Positions 18,370 to 26,969 of a stretch of DNA of 64,000 nucleotides are shown one piece after another. A model generated the notes under the pieces. The model did no database searches and was not told the origin of the DNA. It saw only the letters and a program-made list of their open reading frames with translations. Both the position numbers and the translations under genes were made by a program. Numbering within the stretch: the first letter of the stretch is position 1; each line of letters starts with the position of its first letter. Location: the NCBI GenBank assembly GCA_029259945.1, contig JAJDEF010000021.1, positions 62,001 through 126,000 on the forward strand, written 5' to 3'. This stretch comes from Planctomycetota bacterium. GTDB lineage: Bacteria; Planctomycetota; Planctomycetia; Pirellulales; Lacipirellulaceae.

Positions 18370-20055
18370 CTATTGGTTAATCGAGGACAAATCTTGGACT
18401 TCTTTTACGTTTATTAAACCATCGCTGTCTCGGTCGAGACGAGAAAATTGCTCGGGCGTGCCGAGGAACTCGCGCCGAGACAAATCTCCGTCCGCATTGC
18501 GATCCATGTCCGCGAACCAGGATGGCGTTGGTTTGCGTTCTTGGTCTCGAAGTTCTATCGAAGCAGCGATCGGCTCCTCGAGAGTTTGATGGGCTAATAA
18601 TCCTCGGGTGACGGCCAAGCGGATCGCGGTCGGGAGTTCTGCCCCGGCAATTTCCCCGTCGGAATTTCTGTCTAACCCAGCAAGCGATTTGCCCAATTGA
18701 CGGCGTTCGCGCAAAGTCAGCCGACGATTATTGTCTCGGTCGAGGAGACGAAACAACGGGTAACCATCGACGACCGCCCCGACTGCGATTTGGTTTTCGC
18801 TCTTTGGTGTCGCGCTTGTTAGGGCTGTGAGTTCGACATAGGTTCCTCCGTAGTCGATAGCGATCACATTTTTGTTAGATGAAACGGCTTGATCGCCTCC
18901 AACAGCTAGCAAGGCAATTTTTCCACCATCACGTTCTAGATCGATGCGGCAAGCGATGTCAGGCGATTCGTCAAGCAAACCTTTGATGTCGGCCACGGTC
19001 AGCGTTTGATCGCCAACGGAAACACGATTTTTTAGTTGTTGGATTTCTAATTTTGCGCCCCCTGGTGCGCTGTAAAGATCGGCAATCTCTGAAAGCAAGT
19101 CGTCCCAGTCGGTTTGCTTATTCAAAACGACCACCAGAGGATGGCTCATAGGTCGCGGGTAGGGCGAGTTGCTTTCTTCGGGATGCAACTCGCTAAGATC
19201 AATCACATCGTTTTCGTCTACATCTGCCTGACGCAATTGTGCTGGAGCCTGCTTGATTTCTGATGCTGAGAGCGTTTGGTCATAATCGGCATCTATCAAA
19301 CTCCACAGCGGAGCTAGCTCGGCACGTCGCCAACTCACTGCAGGAGCAAGAGTCAGCAAGCCCGGGCCGCCTGCCCATTCGGCGATGAGCCAACGAATCT
19401 CTTCTTGATCGGTGTTTTCGACCCCCGCAGTCAAATACTGTCGTATCCGTGCAACCGCTGTTGGAACACGACGACTACGTGCCTTCACCACGGGTACGGC
19501 ATCTTTGTCGGAAGTCTCTTCCAAAGTTTTTTCGGAAACAACCGTTGCCGAAGGCTCCAAGGTTTCATTTTCCTCGACTTCTTCGACCGGATCTGCCGAC
19601 GGCGCGACGGCCGCCTGCTCAAGCAGCGAATCGATCCAGGACTCTCGACCGTCGCGAAAGGCAACGCCGTCGACATGCACCGCTAAATCGACCAAGATCG
19701 GCGCGGTTGGCCCCAGGATCAAGACACGAATCCACGGATCGCGCCGATCGACCTCAGCGGGGATACTCCACTGTCCATCACGATCGCGAGCGTAGAATTC
19801 CAATGGTTTTACTTCAGCGACCGGCTGCATCAACGTCGCCACGTTGGGTGGCATCGGCGGCTCAGCTGCGGGTGGTTTCAACTGTTGGACAGCACATTCG
19901 GCAAGTGGTTTTCGCTGAAGCAGTTCTTCTCGATTGGTTTCGCCCTGGACCATCGTGGTCGAAGTGGTGAAGAGCATCGCGATCATAGCGCAGCAGGATG
20001 CTGTTGACGCCCAGTGCCAACGGCCAAAAAACTTAGTTGCGAATCGATCTCTCAT
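18370..20055 (-). CDS. Secreted EF-hand calcium-binding protein
   Basis: 561 residues from the ATG at 20055. A signal segment (CCAMIAMLFTTSTTMVQG) leads into a protein with three paired EF-hand-type loops: DADYDQTLSASE with DVDENDVIDLSE (about 256-295), DRDNNRRLTLRE with DRNSDGEIAGAE (about 438-475) and DMDRNADGDLSRRE with DRDSDGLINVKE near the C-terminus. The region between has no recognised domain. It starts 47 bases after the DUF1501 gene stops and so closes the sigma-factor operon. Calcium binding is inferred from the Asp/Asn positions in the loops. Confidence 0.8.
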   Translation of the reverse strand: MRDRFATKFFGRWHWASTASCCAMIAMLFTTSTTMVQGETNREELLQRKPLAECAVQQLKPPAAEPPMPPNVATLMQPVAEVKPLEFYARDRDGQWSIPAEVDRRDPWIRVLILGPTAPILVDLAVHVDGVAFRDGRESWIDSLLEQAAVAPSADPVEEVEENETLEPSATVVSEKTLEETSDKDAVPVVKARSRRVPTAVARIRQYLTAGVENTDQEEIRWLIAEWAGGPGLLTLAPAVSWRRAELAPLWSLIDADYDQTLSASEIKQAPAQLRQADVDENDVIDLSELHPEESNSPYPRPMSHPLVVVLNKQTDWDDLLSEIADLYSAPGGAKLEIQQLKNRVSVGDQTLTVADIKGLLDESPDIACRIDLERDGGKIALLAVGGDQAVSSNKNVIAIDYGGTYVELTALTSATPKSENQIAVGAVVDGYPLFRLLDRDNNRRLTLRERRQLGKSLAGLDRNSDGEIAGAELPTAIRLAVTRGLLAHQTLEEPIAASIELRDQERKPTPSWFADMDRNADGDLSRREFLGTPEQFSRLDRDSDGLINVKEVQDLSSINQ

Positions 20056-20102
20056 CAAAATTTGCTCACTCTAAGGCGTTGTCGGACAATTCCGAACACC
20101 CT

Positions 20103-21446
20103 CTATGCTAACAACTTCTTAATTGGTTCATCATCAACGATTGCAATGGGGCGACCAATGTCCGAGATATTTTGAGTCTCCGGCGGTACTCCCATCGCGG
20201 TGCAGACCGTTGCTAGAACTTGGGTGACCGAGGCTTGGTCCTCTTCGACCTCCATGCCGTCGGCGCTGGTGCGTCCGTAGACCTGACCGCCTGCGATACC
20301 GCCGCCTGCTAAAACACACGTCCAAGCCCGCGGGAAATGATCGCGACCTGCTCGCCCGTTAATCTGTGGTGTGCGGCCAAACTCCCCCATCCAGAGGATC
20401 GTGGTCGAGTCTAATAAGCCGCGATCTTGCAGGTCGGTCATTAAGGTTGCCCACCCTGCATCTAGCTCGGCAGATAAGCTTGCGACGGACTCAAAATTAT
20501 TGCTATGAGTATCCCAACCGAGCCCCCCAGTCGACGAGGTATTAAGCGAGACTTCGACAAACGGTACGCCTCGTTCGACCAACCGCCGCGCAAGCAAACA
20601 GCCTTGGCCGAAATTTCCTTTGCCATAGGCTTCGCGTAGAACCTCGGCTTCGTCCGATAAATTGAATGCATCGGCAGCATCACCTTGGGTCATTTGTAAG
20701 GCACTATCGTAAACCGATCGATGAGCAATCGAGGTCTCCCCCGGGTGGTTTGCCAGAAAGCGATTTTCCATGGATTCCCAAAGTTCTAAACGACTTGCCA
20801 TTTGCGATGGGGTCACTTTGTCAGGTGGGCGCAACGATTCCACTTTCAGCTCAGCAAATCCTTCGGCTTCGGTGGCGACGGCGGGAGTGCCAATGCGAGT
20901 TCCTCCGACGACTAGGGGCGCGAATTTTGGACCCAAGAAACCGGGGCCTAGCGCAGCTTGATTCAGGCCCAGCGTTGGCGAGATGCTGACATAGGGAGGT
21001 AATGTCGCGGAGCGTGCCACTAGCTGTTTTGCCAGCGCAGCCCCGATCGAGGGGTACTGATCCAAGCCCATTGGTGGATGCCCCGTGTGCATAAGATGCG
21101 AACCGCGACTGTGGTCACCTTCTTTGGTGCTCAAGCTACGAATAATAGCCAATTGATCGGCCTGTTTGGCAAGCTGTGGCAGATGTTCGCTGAATCGCAT
21201 CCCGGGCACACTGGTCGCGATTTCTTTGAACTCACCTCCGTTCCCATGGTTGGGCTTCATGTCGAAGGTGTCGGTCTGACTTGGGCCTCCGCCCATCCAC
21301 AAAACAATGCAATGGCGACTTCGTTTGGGGTCGTTGGCGATTTGTTTGGCAAACGCCGGCAACCATCCGCTCATGCTCATTCCACATAGACCCAGGCCTG
21401 CAGACTGCAGCCAACGACGACGGTCGATTGGGTTTAATTTCGACAT
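20103..21446 (-). CDS. DUF1501 protein with Tat-like signal
   Basis: 447 residues from the ATG at 21446. The N-terminus (DRRRWLQSAGLGLCGMSMSGWLPAFA) is a twin-arginine type export signal. The DUF1501 sulfatase-like fold follows, with landmarks CIVLWMGGGPSQTDTFDMKP, EGDHSRGSHLMHTGHPP, WDTHSNNF and ILWMGEFGRTPQINGRAGRDHFPRAW, all typical. DUF1501 genes nearly always follow a DUF1549/DUF1553 gene, as here (38-base gap). The family has an alkaline-phosphatase-like fold, but its substrate is not known; export is inferred from the signal. Confidence 0.92.
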   Translation of the reverse strand: MSKLNPIDRRRWLQSAGLGLCGMSMSGWLPAFAKQIANDPKRSRHCIVLWMGGGPSQTDTFDMKPNHGNGGEFKEIATSVPGMRFSEHLPQLAKQADQLAIIRSLSTKEGDHSRGSHLMHTGHPPMGLDQYPSIGAALAKQLVARSATLPPYVSISPTLGLNQAALGPGFLGPKFAPLVVGGTRIGTPAVATEAEGFAELKVESLRPPDKVTPSQMASRLELWESMENRFLANHPGETSIAHRSVYDSALQMTQGDAADAFNLSDEAEVLREAYGKGNFGQGCLLARRLVERGVPFVEVSLNTSSTGGLGWDTHSNNFESVASLSAELDAGWATLMTDLQDRGLLDSTTILWMGEFGRTPQINGRAGRDHFPRAWTCVLAGGGIAGGQVYGRTSADGMEVEEDQASVTQVLATVCTAMGVPPETQNISDIGRPIAIVDDEPIKKLLA

Positions 21447-21484
21447 CAAATTGATCCTCGTAGTTATAGGATTGAGTCAGAAAA

Positions 21485-24073
21485 TCAGTGGATGAATGTA
21501 AATTCTGCGCTATTGAGCAATGCCCATAGCACGTCGCCCATCGCTTGACGCCGCTCGGCTTCATTTTCGGCTGCGCCCACATGGTTGAGCATCTGTCCTT
21601 GTTCTTCTTCGTTTGGAAGCCTCGACAGCGTGGCTAAGAACAGGGTCTCGATTCGTTGCTGATCGCTAAAGAAGGGTGCCCCAAGTGACTTTAGCAAGCC
21701 ACTCGTGGCTAGATCGGTCGCCCCATGAATAATTTGTCCATGCAACAGCGTAAGCGCTTGAGGGATGCCGGCGTGGTAGTTGGTTCGCTCTCCAGGTGGC
21801 GCTTGAAACTGGGCGATAAAAGCCTGTCGCGGGGTATTGTAGAACCGCGCCAAGGCCCCATTCTCAGTGCTATCTTGGAGCATTGTTTCATTCTGTGTCG
21901 ACACGGCAATGCAGTCATAGAGCTGGTCGGCTGTCATGCTCTTCATGTTCATGCGAGCGAAGAGCAACGTCTGCGACGGCTCATCGACATCCGCTCGACT
22001 CGAAAGTTGGTAGGCCTCGCTTAGCACTAAAGCTCGCATCAACCTTCGCAGATCAAATCCGCTGGAAGCAAAATCTTGACTTAGCAATTCCATGACTTCC
22101 GGAATGACTGGCAAGTTGTCGACGCGCAAATCATCAACCGGATCGATCAAGCCTCGGCCAAAGAGGTGTGCCCAAACTCGATTGATGGCTGAGGAAGAAA
22201 ATCGACGATTGTCGCGCGAGGTGAGCCAGGCCACTAACTGCCGTCGGCGAGATAAGTCTTGCTCGCTTCCGATGAGGTCTTTCTCTTGTCCTACACCGGG
22301 TAAACGCGGCGCAATGATCTCTTCGGTATCTGGAAGCATAACTTCGCCAATTGCGTTGTCCCGAACCCGGAGGACGCCTGAAGTGACTTCCATTTTTCCC
22401 AAGGGGCGAGAGATTTGTGCGAAGAAGGCCGCAAAGCCCCAGAAATCTTCTTGGCTGATGGCATCATCAAAAGGATGATCATGGCATTGAGCGCATCCCA
22501 TGCGTGTTCCTAAGAAAACTCGCGAGGTTTTTGAGGCAAGTTCCTCGGGATTAAGCTTTAGGGCGGCATAGAATAACAACGGGCCGGATTCGCTGACACG
22601 CCCTTCGGCCGACAGCAATTGGGCCACGAGCTGGTCGTAGGGCAAATTCTGAGCGAAACGATCGGCTAACCATTCATCAAACTTTGCAGTGCCACCTAGG
22701 GGTTGTAAGTCGACTCCCACGGGCAATAGCATCGTTCGCCAGACGGTGGCCAAATGCGTCGCGTGATCGCGACCGACGAGCAGCTCGTCGACTAACCGAG
22801 TTCGTCGATCTGGCGAGCGATCTTCGATAAATTGATAGACCTCGCTCACCATCGGAATTCTTCCCGTCAGATCGAGATACACGCGACGCAGGAATTCAGC
22901 ATCGGTCGCTGGCGCGGTGGGTTGCACTCCTTGCAACTCCCAATACGAGGTCAGCATTGTGTTGAGTTGCTCGACGAACTCGTCCGGGGCGACCGGTTCG
23001 GTCGGTATTAGATTCCAATCGGTTGATTCATGGGGCGAAATCTCCGATCGAACAACCAGATCGCCTGCTTCGAGGGTAGATTCTTTCTTGCTAATTACTT
23101 CGGGAGGCGCAGGAATAGTTTCCACCTCAGACAACACAATTAATTTTGCTCCCTGGGGAACTCCTAACGCGAAAATGGTTGCTGGCCCTTGTTCTGGGTA
23201 AGCAAATTCAAAAGCGGTACCTTCGAGATTAGCGTTTTCGAGTACCTGAGCAGAAATTGGCAGATGGGTGGACGGGTCGAGCAGGAATTCGAGTTCGACC
23301 GTTTTACTCTCTTCGTCAATAGTCCTCAGCCTGACTCGCAACTGGATGAGGTGGTCATGCTCTTCGTTGCCCTCGACTTGTTTCCAAGATTCGGAAACTA
23401 ATTCCCAACCGTGTGATGGTTCGTTAAGAATTGCTTCGATCTGCCCAGCGTCTGATAACAACAGGGCGAGCAGTCGGACTTCCCAACTCGTGGCGTGCCT
23501 TGATGCCAGAGATTTTTGGTAAATCGTTTGTTCGTCAGCTCGGTAATCTGTACGAATCGCCTGACGGTCGTCTCGGAACACAGCGCGGGTTGCAGATTGT
23601 GCCGCAACAACACCTCGTGAAGCCGAGGCCCAACCGCTCACACCCTTGCCAGAGGTGATTGTTTGCACCCATGCGCATTGCTCTAGGGCATGTAGCATCG
23701 TGGCCCAACCATAGGCTGGGGGGCTATTCCATAACGTGGTGGCAACGAGCAATGATGCTGCGGTGCCGAGAATTACGGCAAGACGCCATTTTGATCGACG
23801 AAGGGCCGAAATTGGTTTTGTCTCGCAGACGGTCAAAGAATTGTTGGTGCTGATCTCGATGCCCTGAACTTGACCAGCACCGTTGTTCGAGGGGCTCAAA
23901 TCCCATTCAATAGGGTTGGAAACTTCAGAGGGTTGAGCAAATTTGCAATCTAGCCTCGCCGACAGGGCCTCGACGAAGGCATCGTCGGGTTCGGGCGCGT
24001 CGTACGCCATCTTGAGCAACTGCTCCAGTTGAGCGTCACTCAATTCGCCAGAATGTTCATGATCTGCGGCCAT
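21485..24073 (-). CDS. Anti-sigma-like membrane domain fused to DUF1549/DUF1553
   Basis: 862 residues. The N-terminal 90 or so residues are cytoplasmic in character (LSDAQLEQLLKMAYDAPEPDDAFVEAL), followed by one transmembrane helix (about 95-113, LAVILGTAASLLVATTLW) and a beta-rich LolA/RseB-like outer region (about 120-320). DUF1549 follows (EFLRRVYLDLTGRIPMVSEV, GCAQCHDHPFD with a C-x2-C-H haem-type motif), then DUF1553 (INRVWAHLFGRGLIDPVDDLR, NEEEQ...LLNSAEFTFIH). The gene begins 15 bases after the ECF sigma gene stops. The first part therefore has the plan and place of an anti-sigma factor, while the second part is the planctomycete DUF1549/DUF1553 unit usually encoded on its own. The anti-sigma role is inference from layout. 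Confidence 0.85.
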   Translation of the reverse strand: MAADHEHSGELSDAQLEQLLKMAYDAPEPDDAFVEALSARLDCKFAQPSEVSNPIEWDLSPSNNGAGQVQGIEISTNNSLTVCETKPISALRRSKWRLAVILGTAASLLVATTLWNSPPAYGWATMLHALEQCAWVQTITSGKGVSGWASASRGVVAAQSATRAVFRDDRQAIRTDYRADEQTIYQKSLASRHATSWEVRLLALLLSDAGQIEAILNEPSHGWELVSESWKQVEGNEEHDHLIQLRVRLRTIDEESKTVELEFLLDPSTHLPISAQVLENANLEGTAFEFAYPEQGPATIFALGVPQGAKLIVLSEVETIPAPPEVISKKESTLEAGDLVVRSEISPHESTDWNLIPTEPVAPDEFVEQLNTMLTSYWELQGVQPTAPATDAEFLRRVYLDLTGRIPMVSEVYQFIEDRSPDRRTRLVDELLVGRDHATHLATVWRTMLLPVGVDLQPLGGTAKFDEWLADRFAQNLPYDQLVAQLLSAEGRVSESGPLLFYAALKLNPEELASKTSRVFLGTRMGCAQCHDHPFDDAISQEDFWGFAAFFAQISRPLGKMEVTSGVLRVRDNAIGEVMLPDTEEIIAPRLPGVGQEKDLIGSEQDLSRRRQLVAWLTSRDNRRFSSSAINRVWAHLFGRGLIDPVDDLRVDNLPVIPEVMELLSQDFASSGFDLRRLMRALVLSEAYQLSSRADVDEPSQTLLFARMNMKSMTADQLYDCIAVSTQNETMLQDSTENGALARFYNTPRQAFIAQFQAPPGERTNYHAGIPQALTLLHGQIIHGATDLATSGLLKSLGAPFFSDQQRIETLFLATLSRLPNEEEQGQMLNHVGAAENEAERRQAMGDVLWALLNSAEFTFIH

Positions 24074-24088
24074 AACAGCACCATTTAC

Positions 24089-24706
24089 TTATTGGGAAGG
24101 GGAATCGAGTTCTGTCTGCTTGTCAGGCAGAACTCTGCTTGGGACTTTGGGCGATTGATTTTCGAACAATCCAAATAGACGCCGAAACTCGCGTCTAGCT
24201 CGATACAAGGTTGCCTCTACCGCCTTCTCTGTTTCTCCCAATCGTTGCGCGATTTCCCGCACGCGTAAATTTTCGACATACTTCCACTCGAGCGCGATCC
24301 GTTGACGCTCAGGCAGATCGTCGAGAACTTCAAGAACCTGATTACGAGTTTCTGCGACCTCCAAGGGTTTTGCAGGACTCGTGTCCGACTCGTGTTTTGT
24401 TTCTTTCCTTGCAAGCATCTGGTTCGCTCGCTGCTCGGACCGATAACTTTGACGATGATGGTCAGCTACCTTATGTCGCACCACGGTGCGTAACCACGCA
24501 GAAATTTTCGGGGCTTCTGCGTCCATGCGGTCAATTCCGTTGAGCAAAGCTAGCATCGTTTCGCCTACGATGTCTTCGGCCTGATGGGTGTCGTCGAGGA
24601 GCGCATACGCATAACGCCACACCGCCGGCAGATAACGCTGATAGAGCGTCTTCCATGCCTCGGCATCTTTTTGCTGAGCACCTCGCACAAGTTCGACGTC
24701 AGTCAA
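24089..24706 (-). CDS. ECF RNA polymerase sigma factor
   Basis: 205 residues if a TTG at 24706 is used (LTDVELVRGAQQ), which has AGGGGTG a few bases upstream; a GTG at 24748 would give 219 residues. Region 2 is AWKTLYQRYLPAVWRYAYALLDDTHQAEDIVGETML and region 4 is LDDLPERQRIALEWKYVENLRVREIAQRLGETEKAVEATLYRARREF. It is the first gene of a four-gene minus-strand operon (sigma, anti-sigma/DUF1549/DUF1553, DUF1501, EF-hand). Such sigma factors normally transcribe their own operon when released by the membrane partner. Confidence 0.9.
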   Translation of the reverse strand: MTDVELVRGAQQKDAEAWKTLYQRYLPAVWRYAYALLDDTHQAEDIVGETMLALLNGIDRMDAEAPKISAWLRTVVRHKVADHHRQSYRSEQRANQMLARKETKHESDTSPAKPLEVAETRNQVLEVLDDLPERQRIALEWKYVENLRVREIAQRLGETEKAVEATLYRARREFRRLFGLFENQSPKVPSRVLPDKQTELDSPSQ

Positions 24707-24771
24707 ATGGCACCCCTGATATATCAGTAGCGATGCCCTCCCTGGCACTCGCTAAAGTGGGTCTTACAACA

Positions 24772-24795
24772 ACCGACAACCTAGTCGTTGTCGGT
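24772..24795. promoter_or_regulatory. Perfect dyad between sigma factor gene and trpC
   Basis: ACCGACAAC (24772-24780) and GTTGTCGGT (24787-24795) form a perfect 9-bp inverted repeat with a 6-base centre. It lies in the 140-base space between the divergent sigma factor and trpC genes. It could be an operator or an RNA hairpin in the trpC leader; no T-tract follows, so it is not a plain terminator. Confidence 0.4.
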
Positions 24796-24890
24796 CCAGA
24801 TTTCACTCAAAAAAACGTGGATTCTTTTTGCGGCCTCGAATTCAAGGCTCTCCGCCAGCATCGACCAGAGAATTCGCTACAATAGGGCCC

Positions 24891-25676
24891 ATGGCCGCTA
24901 CTATTTTAGAGAAAATTGTCGAAGAAAAGCGTCGCGAAATCGCCGCAGCCAGGACTGCTGTTTCCGAGCAGCAGTTGCGCAAAGCCGTCGAAGATGCCCC
25001 AGCCCCCCGGGATTTCTTCCAAGCCCTTGCCACCGACGGGCCAATACGGCTGATTGCCGAAGTCAAGAAGGCCAGCCCCTCTGCTGGCATTATCCGCGAA
25101 GATTTCGATCCGGTGGCGATCGCCAAAATTTATGAGACGCACGGGGCTTCTTGCATCAGCGTGTTGACCGACGAGAAATTCTTTCAGGGGCACTTGGATT
25201 ATCTTCGAGCGGTTCGAGCAGCCGTTGATCTGCCTGTTTTGCGTAAAGATTTTATAGTCGATAGCTACCAATTGCTAGAAGCCCGTGCCGCCGGCGCGGA
25301 TGCCGTCTTATTGATTGCCGAGTGCTTAGATGATTGTGCATTACGAAAGTTGCATAACGAAACCGTCGCGTTAGGCATGACCCCACTGGTCGAACTCTAC
25401 GACCCAGCGAATCTCTCGCGGGTACTCGAAGCTGGCGCTACGCTCATCGGGGTGAACAATCGCAACCTGCACACCTTCGAAGTTGACCTAGAGCACACGT
25501 TAAGAATGCGGCGGGAAATACCCAACGATTGTGTTTTGGTTGGTGAAAGTGGAATCAAAACGCGAGCCGATGTCGAACGACTCCAACAGGCGAAGGTCGA
25601 TGCGATACTCGTCGGCGAATCGTTGATACGAGAAGCGGACATCGGGGCGGCAGTCGATACACTGCTTGGGCGCTAA
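24891..25676 (+). CDS. trpC: Indole-3-glycerol phosphate synthase
   Basis: 261 residues from the ATG at 24891, the usual length for TrpC; the longer open frame from 24828 is not used. It closes the ring of carboxyphenylamino-deoxyribulose phosphate to indole-3-glycerol phosphate in tryptophan synthesis. Visible family blocks are LIAEVKKASPSAGIIREDFDP (with the catalytic lysine), ISVLTDEKFFQGHLDYL, LRKDFIVDSYQLLEARAAGADAVLLI, LIGVNNRNLHTFEVDL and VLVGESGIKTRADVERL. It stands alone, with no other trp gene in the window, and faces the PEP-CTERM gene. Confidence 0.97.
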   Translation: MAATILEKIVEEKRREIAAARTAVSEQQLRKAVEDAPAPRDFFQALATDGPIRLIAEVKKASPSAGIIREDFDPVAIAKIYETHGASCISVLTDEKFFQGHLDYLRAVRAAVDLPVLRKDFIVDSYQLLEARAAGADAVLLIAECLDDCALRKLHNETVALGMTPLVELYDPANLSRVLEAGATLIGVNNRNLHTFEVDLEHTLRMRREIPNDCVLVGESGIKTRADVERLQQAKVDAILVGESLIREADIGAAVDTLLGR

Positions 25677-25701
25677 TCGAGTTCCATCTGTTAGACGGCG
25701 C

Positions 25702-25734
25702 AAAAAAAAGGGGGACGACCTGTGGCCGTCCCCC
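25702..25734 (-). terminator. Intrinsic terminator for the PEP-CTERM gene
   Basis: Read on the minus strand, an 8-bp GGGGGACG/CGTCCCCC stem (25727-25734 and 25710-25717) is followed by eight T residues (25709-25702). It lies about 30 bases beyond the stop of the PEP-CTERM gene and 25 bases after the trpC stop. On the plus strand the same stem lacks a T-tract. Confidence 0.85.
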
Positions 25735-25765
25735 TCAAGGACTCTTGGTTATCGCAGTCGAAATT

Positions 25766-26590
25766 CTAGTGGGTATCTAGCCGCTTCCTTCGCAGCACTT
25801 GCAAGGAAGAAATCATTGCAATCGTTGCCAATCCTAAAGTACTCGGTTCGGGGATTCCGTTGAAATCTCCTGTTGTAGTTGAGACAAAAAACTCTTTTTT
25901 ATCGATCGATGCCAACGAGCCCTCGCCGCCGGCAGCAGCTAGCAAGAAGTTGTCAATTTTCAACGAGACCTTAGTGACACCGTGGTCAAAGATTATTTGC
26001 TGACTCGTTAGTTCACTAACGAGATCAATGGAAGTTGCTCCTTGCCAAGCAGAGCTAAATTGAGGACTTGTTGCATCGACTGAATGTTGAAAATCGCCCC
26101 CGGACGGAGAAAAAGTTGGTATGATCCCCGCCAAATTGATTGGAGTAATCGATACGCCGTCAACCTCATTGATCGTTAATTCCACGAGTCCGGTTACCGA
26201 GGCAAAAGGATCTCCCGATAAAGTAAATAGGTTGACCAGGCCACTCTCTTCGATACTGATCAGGTCGAGTGTATGGCCAGGTTTTGCCTCGATCATTAAC
26301 GAGAGAGCGCCGTCTGTCGTGTCCACCAGAAGGTTGTTTGAACTGGCAACAAAATCAAAATTATTGGGATTAAAGTCGAGAGTGTCGCCTAACACGGTAG
26401 GCGATCCGTAGAGGGGCTCTGGGTCACCAACCGTTTTGGTGTTTTCAGAGATACCTCGAAACCAAACATTATTACCCATCACATCGGGGTAAAAATTTGT
26501 TGCGTTAAGATTACCTGCCAAACAGGCAAATGACATTAACAGAACAAGAAAAATGTTACCGTGGAGGTAACTAATACAGCGCAAAAACAT
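25766..26590 (-). CDS. PEP-CTERM sorting-signal protein
   Basis: 274 residues from the ATG at 26590; the frame upstream to 26674 lies in repeat copy B and is rejected. The signal peptide is hydrophobic (HGNIFLVLLMSFACLAGNLNA). The body is a beta-rich exported domain without known motif. The C-terminus is a PEP-CTERM tripartite signal: IPEPSTLGLATIAMISSLQVLRRKR, that is PEP, helix and basic tail. Exosortase/PEP-CTERM systems process such proteins for envelope or matrix attachment; no exosortase gene is in the window. Probably a single-gene unit ended by the terminator at 25702-25734. Confidence 0.85.
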   Translation of the reverse strand: MFLRCISYLHGNIFLVLLMSFACLAGNLNATNFYPDVMGNNVWFRGISENTKTVGDPEPLYGSPTVLGDTLDFNPNNFDFVASSNNLLVDTTDGALSLMIEAKPGHTLDLISIEESGLVNLFTLSGDPFASVTGLVELTINEVDGVSITPINLAGIIPTFSPSGGDFQHSVDATSPQFSSAWQGATSIDLVSELTSQQIIFDHGVTKVSLKIDNFLLAAAGGEGSLASIDKKEFFVSTTTGDFNGIPEPSTLGLATIAMISSLQVLRRKRLDTH

Positions 26591-26640
26591 GACGCTAAAT
26601 CCTTTAAGTAAATCCGATGAACCCCTGCGCGGCCTGTTGC

Positions 26641-26715
26641 ATCCGGTTTCAAACCCCACTCTCGGCACAAACATTTCCGGCCGTGGAATGCCTTTATTGG
26701 AATTTGAAACCGCTG
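26641..26715 (+). repeat. 75-bp palindromic repeat, copy B
   Basis: Same family as copy A: terminal inverted repeat CGGTTTCAAA (26644-26653) and its complement (26703-26712), core CCGGCCGTGGAATG. It lies about 50 bases upstream of the PEP-CTERM gene start and close behind the small basic protein gene at 26735. Confidence 0.85.
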
Positions 26716-26734
26716 CTCATTTCTTTACGATATC

Positions 26735-26935
26735 TCACCAATTGGTTCTCTTGTTGGCACGCTGATACATGCCACCTGGCCTCCCGGTCTTCGATCGCGA
26801 GGTCGTTGTTTTGTCTCGGGCAGTTGATCGTTTACGTTTGCTACTGCCACGCACTTCACGGCGGAGCTGTATTGGTCCTGAAAAAACGACGTCCGCTTCA
26901 AAATCGAGTTGGTCTTCCAATCTTTTTTTTCTCAT
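26735..26935 (-). CDS. Small basic protein with C-terminal GMYQR-W motif
   Basis: 66 residues, rich in Lys and Arg, preceded by GAGGGA eight bases before the ATG. After an acidic patch (LEDQLDFEADVVF) the chain is strongly basic (RREVRGSSKRKRS, DKTTTSRSKTGR) and ends GGMYQRANKRTNW. That ending resembles the FNGIHRRRKRKMAW end of the small protein at 27846. No named domain is recognised. The charge suggests nucleic acid or ribosome binding, which is inference. Confidence 0.6.
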   Translation of the reverse strand: MRKKRLEDQLDFEADVVFSGPIQLRREVRGSSKRKRSTARDKTTTSRSKTGRPGGMYQRANKRTNW

Positions 26936-26969
26936 CGAAACGATCCCTCAAGTAATCGTGAAAAATTAG

